A DNA stretch of 64,000 nt from Epiperipatus broadwayi (taxonomy: Eukaryota; Onychophora; Udeonychophora; Euonychophora; Peripatidae): NCBI GenBank assembly GCA_028023455.1, contig JAQFVV010000030.1:4732501-4796500 (forward strand). Reading direction: 5' to 3'. Both the position numbers and the translations under genes were made by a program. Position 1 is the stretch's first letter, and every line of letters begins with the position of its first letter. Shown here piece after piece: positions 58,501-64,000 of the stretch. Under the pieces are notes generated by a model. The model did not search any database, had not been told where the DNA came from, and saw only the letters and a program-made list of their open reading frames with translations.

Positions 58501-59398
58501 TTTAAAACTTGTTTCTAAAAGTTGCTCTTTCAATTCTATTAACATTTTCTTTTACATTCTACTTACATGTTAGATTTATAAAGTATGTGTGCTAATGAGC
58601 AGATAATTTTTTTTTTTTTTAAATACTTTTCTCATGGAGTGAAAATCATGGTCAATGTGATGTCCAACTTAATACAAAATACATTTGAAGGGAAAGGGGG
58701 AAGAACTTGAAATTAATCTGAGGATTGTAATATAATCAATTATTATTATTATTATTCATGTCAATTTTCATATTTATCTAGAAATTTTTATGTATATGTT
58801 AGAAATGTAGTAATAAATATTAGTTTGTTTTATTAAACGAGGCATATATATTTCATTAAGTGTAGTCTTTGTTAAGTGTGATTATTCATCATCATCAATG
58901 GTTGAATATTAGTTATTTAAGATGTAAGTAAGTATGCTAAAATTAAGCAGTAATTATGAATTTCTTTATAAAAATTAGTTTTATGTTTAGGCTTAGTCCT
59001 AGAGCTGTAGTTGAAGCCCTTGTCATTATTGTTATTATTATCATCATCATCATCGTCATCATCGTTTTAATTAATGAGCTGTTTAAATGTTTAAAGGCCA
59101 TAAATAAATATTGATTTTATAATATTTAGTGATTTCTTAGTATCATTATAACCACATCCCGTCATCTATTTCATGCAAGGATGAGTGAATTGCCATCCTA
59201 AATTAGTTATATATAATCTGAGCTAGTAAACTTATAAAAATATTGAAACACATTTGTTATGTTAAGATCTGAGAAATGATTTATGTCTAATGAACTCCAC
59301 TTTGGTTTATAGATGTTTTACTTTTACCTAAATATTAGTGTGTATAGTGATATGGCTCAAAAAGCAAAATCTCCCATTTTTATTAGAAATAAAGTACC
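55531..59398. other. AT-rich sequence
   Basis: Contains family F copy 2 (56350-56490), ATT/ATC trinucleotide tracts near 58740-58757 and 59025-59065, and unrecognised short open frames at 57014-57220 and 57498-57686. No gene could be supported. Confidence 0.4.
56350..56490. repeat. Dispersed repeat family F, copy 2
   Basis: Matches 16225-16330 in the same orientation (CAGCATCCTACCCAAAGATC, TTAGGTCCGATAGTAGTCAG). Confidence 0.5.
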
Positions 59399-59403
59399 AA
59401 GAA

Positions 59404-59487
59404 GGGATTCAAACCCGGTACATGTGAAAGGTTATTAGATATAACCGTGTCTAGATTCAGATAATCTAGTGGCGCCCTGCTAGACCA
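59404..59487 (-). repeat. tRNA-like SINE or tRNA pseudogene
   Basis: Minus strand: TGGTCTAGCAGGGCGCCAC (box A-like, from 59487) and CCGGGTTTGAATCCC (box B, 59404-59418) with an enlarged middle. Stems other than the T-arm are poor. Confidence 0.45.
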
Positions 59488-59489
59488 TA

Positions 59490-60475
59490 TTCACTTAGTA
59501 TTTGTTTAAACATGCACTTAACATCAAACCAAGAAATGAAAATGGATAAGATCTACTGTCTGTATACCTGAGTTATAATACTTGTTATTAATAATTTGCT
59601 TATAATTATTGAGATAGTGTTTACTTGAGAAATCCAAGTTATTTTAAATATTATGATCTTATATATATTGTAGACTACTCAGGTATGGTAATAGTTATTT
59701 GATCAACCTTTAATTTTGTTACAATGAACTCCTTTACTTACTTATTTCTTTTGAACCTTTACTTGGATCTACCTTTCAACTCAGATATGGTGATATCTTT
59801 TGAACTTCATTTAATTGTTACAATATATATATATATATGTGTGTATGTGTATAATACAAGTAGATATATTTACAAATAATTTAATTTGAAAATTTTGAAT
59901 ATTTTAGGTATTTGCTTAACGGGCTTTCAATATAATTGTGAACACACATACAGATATAATATTAAAAAAACCTCCGAGGAATTAACATTACTATATTTTC
60001 AAATAATTTTAAAATTTTTCACATGGGTTTTCAATATTTTTGATATTCACTAAGTAAGCTTTTAGTCTAAAAGTGCGGTCTGATTGTTAAATCTTATGTC
60101 AAATGAATTTTGAATTTAGTTATATAAATTCCTAGTATCTATGGTTACGTTCATCATGAAAAGAAATCTCAACCTTTAGAATCAAATTAAAAAAACAAAT
60201 TGAATGGTTAGTTGCCCAAGACATCCCATATATGACCTTTGAGCATCAAGAGGGCATATTGATCTTCAATCACGCTAAAATGCTCAGGACATCGACTTCT
60301 ATGAATATGAAGTAATAAAGAAAATGCCTTTTTTTTTTACTTAGTATTCATAAAGAAGATTCTTATATTTTATCTACTGCGGCTATACATTGTAATGGTC
60401 AGTTTCTATATGCAGTCTTTTAGTCCTTTGACCCTTTACAGTCTCACATTTCACACTGGTGACATAGCTCTTTCT
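59490..60475. other. AT-rich sequence
   Basis: (TA)n/(TG)n near 59820-59842; nothing else was recognised. Confidence 0.4.
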
Positions 60476-60995
60476 TCACCATGATCAGTTGATTTTGATT
60501 TAGCTACATTGTTTGATCATTTGATTGAGTACTTTCAGCAAGATCTGATTTCTCTGTCTGGCTATCAGGGGGGTTCCTCATTTTATGTGGATGAAGATAT
60601 ACCAGAGTACTCATTTTCTTTATAAAAATTCTTTTTTACTAGATAATTCTCCATGGACTGTTTCTGGCATCTTATTCTGATGAGATAATAAATGATTGAT
60701 GTTCACTTCAAGTATTTTCCAATTGGATCACTCTGATTTGTTTAGCCAATACATGTATTATAATACCCATTTTTTTTTTTTTAATGTCTCATGCATACTT
60801 ACAGACGTTAAAATTTTCAAGATCTAAATTGTTTTCACCCATTGATATTTTATTAGCTGGTAATAACTTGACATGTACATACAGAATTTTTGACACATGT
60901 CACCTGCATCTTCATTGTCCACACACACAGTGTAAAATGTTGAAAAAAATTCAGCATGGTACAATGATATCAAGATCTGGCATATTCCCTTATTA

Positions 60996-61040
60996 AACAG
61001 AGCAAAACTCTCAATACAGTATAGGAAATGTGATCATGTG
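60996..61040 (+). repeat. Family A minimal copy A12 (45 bp)
   Basis: Head AACAGAGCAAAACTCTC joined to the tail end GGAAATGTGATCATGTG; perfect 12-bp duplication ATTCCCTTATTA at 60984-60995 and 61041-61052. It is inserted in the Gypsy remnant. Confidence 0.85.
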
Positions 61041-61059
61041 ATTCCCTTATTAGCTAAAA

Positions 61060-61477
61060 AAAAACCCTTAAACATCTGCGATGCAAAACTTGTTCCATTA
61101 TCAGTCACAATAGTTTTGAGATATCCCTAGCTTGCGAAGATTTATTTTAATGTCCTGTTAGCATATTCCATAGTAGTATTTTTGATGAGTACAAATCTAT
61201 AGCAATTAAAAAGATATAGCCATTCATTGGTCTAGCATTGGCCCAAGTGTAGCCTTTTCCATGGTTCTGTAGGCTTTAGTCAGGATTCCAATCTTTTTGG
61301 AGGCTAATAATAGATTGATATTCTGAACAATTCTTTATCATCTGTTTTATTTCCTGGCTCATATTAGGTCACCATATATATGACCTTGCTAAGGCTTTCA
61401 TCCATTCTATTTCTTGGATGTCCTTTTTGTAGTAAACTAAATACTTTAGACTTCTGATGGTATAAATAAGTGGTCAA
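61060..61477 (-). pseudogene. Integrase zinc-binding and core domain remnant
   Basis: Minus strand: WMKALARSYIWWPNMSQEIK followed by MIKNCSEYQS is the zinc-binding H2C2 region (about 61315-61420). MNGYIFLIAIDLYSS and ILKTIVTDNGTS (about 61085-61235) give the core with the second catalytic Asp in VTDNG. Stops interrupt the frame. Glu of the DDE triad was not located. Confidence 0.75.
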
Positions 61478-62000
61478 TTATAAGAATGCAACCATTGCAT
61501 GCAAAGTTTTACAATCAGGGTCATTTCTAGTCCAATTTGCAATCTTCAAACTGTTCATCATTTTAAAATTTAACTTCTTGATGTTATCATCACTTTTATC
61601 AAATTCATTTTCTTTCTGTGATTTACAATACCATCGTAAATCACCATTATTCTTTCTCTCTATTCGAATTGCTAGTGATCTAAACCAGTTTCTTCCCAGA
61701 ATGGGTCTTACGTATCTCTTATCTATATACAATGGTAGAAATTTTACTTTGGAATTGATTTTAAAGTGCACAATCACTTTGCTGCATAAGTCTATTTTAA
61801 TCCCATTAACGTTTGTTACTATTATGTCTTCAACTTCATTTTATTTTTTTTCCACTAATCTTAGACCAGTCTTTCGGTGATAAAGATAAACCAGCACCAC
61901 TATCCACTTCCATAGTGTTTTTTTGCTCAGGGATAATAACATCCAACAGAATACAACCATTCTCTATGTCATCGACCTTCTTAATATCAGTTTTTTTTTC
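61478..62000 (-). pseudogene. Aspartic protease joined to pre-integrase linker
   Basis: MEVDSGAGLSL contains the protease active-site motif DSGAG (61890-61904). The 99-codon frame 61478-61777 contains the protease end RPILGRNWFRSL (about 61675-61706) and, only about 50 residues later, IANWTRNDPDC, which resembles the linker just upstream of integrase. This junction is the evidence for an internal deletion between about 61540 and 61675. Confidence 0.75.
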
Positions 62001-62056
62001 TTACACTGCCTCTTCATGATTTAAATTCCAAACCTGATTTGTTTTTTATACTGTCT

Positions 62057-62452
62057 TTAGTTTGACAAATGTGAGCAAATGTAGATTTTTCTCTTAAATT
62101 TACAGTACTTCTTCTCAAGATTTTTTTCCACATAGCAGTAACATATTGAAACATCATTTGAGCTTCTATGGCTCAGGCAATCAGTTTCTGTTTTATTAAC
62201 AGATATTGAAATCTTATGCATATATGTAATAGTTTGAAATTCTGAAGCATTTTCTGACATTAGTTTCTATGTAAAACATTTTTCCATTGTGTATTTATAA
62301 TAAAGTTTCAGTTCACCTAATAAAATTCTCTTGAACTTGTGATCCATCATTCCATACAATAACAGATCCAATAACACATCACCCAACGCAGTTAAAATTA
62401 CATTCTTTTGTAGGTGTTCTGAATACTTGATATCTCTCAAGGTGACTTCCAT
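62057..62452 (-). pseudogene. Gag/nucleocapsid region of the Gypsy remnant
   Basis: The frame at 62267-62452 reads RDIKYSEHLQKNVILTALGD and MMDHKFKRILLGELKLYYK, in the style of the Gypsy gag C-terminal helices. The frame at 62057-62260 has closely spaced Cys (CYCYVEKN ... KYCKFKRK ... CSHL) suggesting degenerate zinc knuckles. Sequence up to about 62900 probably continues gag but is broken. Confidence 0.55.
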
Positions 62453-62949
62453 TCCTACATCTTAGGCATTCCATCTATTTTAGTTGTTGCTAATTGAAAA
62501 TGTTCACCTAACTTGTTCTTTAATTCCTCATGTGGAATGTTTTCACGAATTTTGGAGTCTCATAACTGTTTTGTCATCGCAATACATCTTTCCAGGAGAA
62601 CAACAAAAATGTAACTACTTTTACTTAGTCGTAACCAATTCTATTAATAAACGTATTTTTCAATGTGTTCAACATAAAGTTTCCAAACCGAAGCATTATT
62701 TATATCAAATTTCATGGATGTTCCTTATTATAATTCTATGCACAGATTCTTCAATTATCAAAATATTCCACTTGCTTGCACAAGTTGTTCGTCTGAAGTC
62801 ATATATATTCCATTCTTCTAATGTTTCTGTGGATTCTTGTAATAAAAACCTGTCAACTGTGTTATTCTACTGTATTTTAGAGATAATCTTTCAATATAGC
62901 TGGGTAGCATAAATAACTATTAAATTAAAGACTCAACAAATTGAACTTA

Positions 62950-63665
62950 ACAACATAAGTTTATTCACTTGTCAATAAATAATTAAAATTACCCCAAATC
63001 CAAAACTCAACCAGACTAGCCAAGAAAATGAAATCAAAAATACAACCAATGGTTTCACGGTTACAAGCAGACTTCTCAAGTGTAAAGAACTACAAAACAG
63101 TACTATATTTATATTAAACATTACTCACAAATACATTTACTTTCTATCCACCCTCAATATTAAAAGAACTTTTAAATAAGTTAATTGCTTCAGAATAATA
63201 AATTTTCAATAATAAAGATTCTTTTTTCTATTTCATTTCTCTCAAAGAAGACAACCTTAGTTTTATCAAAATTAATAGTATGGCCTATATCTTTTTTATG
63301 GACATACGAAGCTGAATTAAGATATTTATTTCTAATCCTACTTTTGTGTACCTTTATTCTTTCATTCAAGCTCAAACTACTCTGACCTATGTAAACCTTC
63401 TTATAAAAACAAGGGATAATATACATTACACCAGGAATAGTCTTCCTATCAAAAGTTTCCTTTATATTATTTAATAAATTCTTCAAAGTAATACCCCTTT
63501 TCCAAGCAATTTCCTTATTTCCAAACAAATTATTTATTCTTACATGGTGAAATAAAATATTTTTTATTTTATTTTATTCCTTTGCTATTTAAATTGTCTT
63601 CTTATAAAATTGTATGTAAGAATAATAATTTATTTGGAAATAATAAAATTGCTTGGAAAAGGGGT
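62950..63665 (-). mobile_element. Penelope-like element, 3' part with inverted piece
   Basis: Minus strand: GIY-YIG domain (63190-63528), then a non-coding 3' region containing GAAACCATTGGTTG and a hammerhead-like relic (CTTGAGAAGTCTG ... GTGAAACC, about 63030-63080). On the other side, 63490-63545 is repeated in reverse at 63610-63665 (ACCCCTTTTCCAAGCAATT / AATTGCTTGGAAAAGGGGT), a partial inverted duplication of the coding region. The RT is absent. Confidence 0.75.
63190..63528 (-). pseudogene. GIY-YIG endonuclease domain of Penelope-like element
   Basis: 112 codons open to a stop: KTIPGVMYIIPC, FYKKVYIGQSSLSLNERI, KVHKSRIRNKYLN, HTINFDKTKVVFFERN and EIEKRIFIIENLL. The GVMY ... VYIG pair is the GIY-YIG signature; the Arg-helix (LNERIKVHK) and the Glu-rich EIEKR follow at normal spacing, so the endonuclease part looks intact. 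The upstream RT is missing, so the copy is 5'-truncated. A Penelope origin is inferred from this domain and the flanking 3' region. Confidence 0.8.
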
Positions 63666-63669
63666 ATTG

Positions 63670-64000
63670 ATTAATATCTATTAAAACATAGTCTCTCAAC
63701 ACATTTAGAATAGATCCTATTTTTTATTTTAATTTAATTTGAACTTCTAAGAATATTAACCTAATCTTTTTAACTACCTGCATCTATTAAAAGGTTATAT
63801 AATGTCTTCTCATATATATTGATTTTATTCAAATGGAAGTCAATCTCCAATAATGCACTATTTCTTAAATATTATAAACCTCTGCGCACTCTCCCGCTGG
63901 TAAGAATCTTAAAAACTTAAGTGAGTCATATAAGTTTAGAGCATATATTCTATATACACCAACTCTTACAGACCATGCTTAAATTAGGGCTTGAGTCTAT
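63670..64000. other. AT-rich sequence, nothing recognised
   Basis: No feature was recognised to the end of the window. Confidence 0.4.

Larger units (their letters stand above)
60480..62900 (-). mobile_element. Ty3/Gypsy retrotransposon remnant lacking RT/RNase H
   Basis: Minus strand order: gag-like region (about 62060-62900), aspartic protease (about 61650-62000), integrase (about 61060-61560), then a decayed C-terminal tail towards 60480. Reverse transcriptase and RNase H, normally about 2 kb between protease and integrase, are missing: the frame passes directly from the end of protease to the pre-integrase linker. LTRs were not identified. Family A copy A12 is inserted in it. Confidence 0.8.

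Noticed and set aside
61470-61880. 136-codon plus-strand frame
   Set aside because: Shadow of the minus-strand Gypsy protease/integrase remnant.
1-64000. CRISPR arrays, bacterial operons or phage genes
   Set aside because: No regularly spaced repeats or prokaryotic genes; the sequence is clearly eukaryotic.

Overview
The window looks like gene-poor, AT-rich nuclear DNA of an invertebrate animal. It has spliced GT-AG exons, AATAAA polyadenylation signals, APE-type non-LTR retrotransposons (RTE-like, CR1/Jockey-like and others), Penelope-like elements with GIY-YIG endonuclease, a Ty3/Gypsy remnant, a hAT MITE, tRNA-derived SINEs and microsatellites. I cannot name the species. Nothing bacterial is present, and most short open frames are chance products of the AT-rich sequence.

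Host genes: the one secure gene is the 3' end of NDUFS6, the zinc-binding 13-kDa accessory subunit of mitochondrial complex I. It is seen as two plus-strand exons (17495-17617 and 17759-17830) followed by an AATAAA. Upstream exons were not found. A possible first coding exon of an unidentified gene lies at 42689-42804.

Transposon layout: 3.1-4.0 kb and 47.2-49.9 kb hold related minus-strand LINE copies. RTE-like fragments are at 5.2-6.7 kb (-), 35.4-36.0 kb (+), 37.6-38.1 kb (-) and 39.8-42.3 kb (+, riddled with insertions). A CR1/Jockey-like LINE spans 8.8-11.2 kb (-). A fourth EN/RT LINE is at 44.2-45.4 kb (-). A hAT MITE with perfect 8-bp TSDs is at 34505-34913. Penelope-like fragments are at 51.7-52.4 kb and 62.9-63.7 kb. 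A Ty3/Gypsy copy that lost its RT/RNase H is at 60.5-62.9 kb (-). The rest is AT-rich sequence without recognisable content, notably 22.1-27.4 kb.

Most striking signal: several short non-autonomous repeat families fold into long hairpins (inverted repeats) and carry hammerhead-ribozyme cores. Family A (about 12 copies, 32-607 bp), family B (5 copies plus a fragment, with a tRNA B-box-like motif in each arm) and hairpin C (40073-40302) all show the CUGANGA / stem II / GAAA arrangement with a compatible NUH cleavage site and a pairable stem I in one or more copies. Families A and B are bounded by 7-15 bp direct repeats and include tiny 5'-truncated copies, which indicates target-primed retroposition rather than DNA transposition. 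They resemble, in principle, the hammerhead-bearing SINE-like elements, retrozymes and Penelope-like elements known in animals, but the hairpin architecture and the frequently antisense placement of the better-preserved ribozymes deserve checking.
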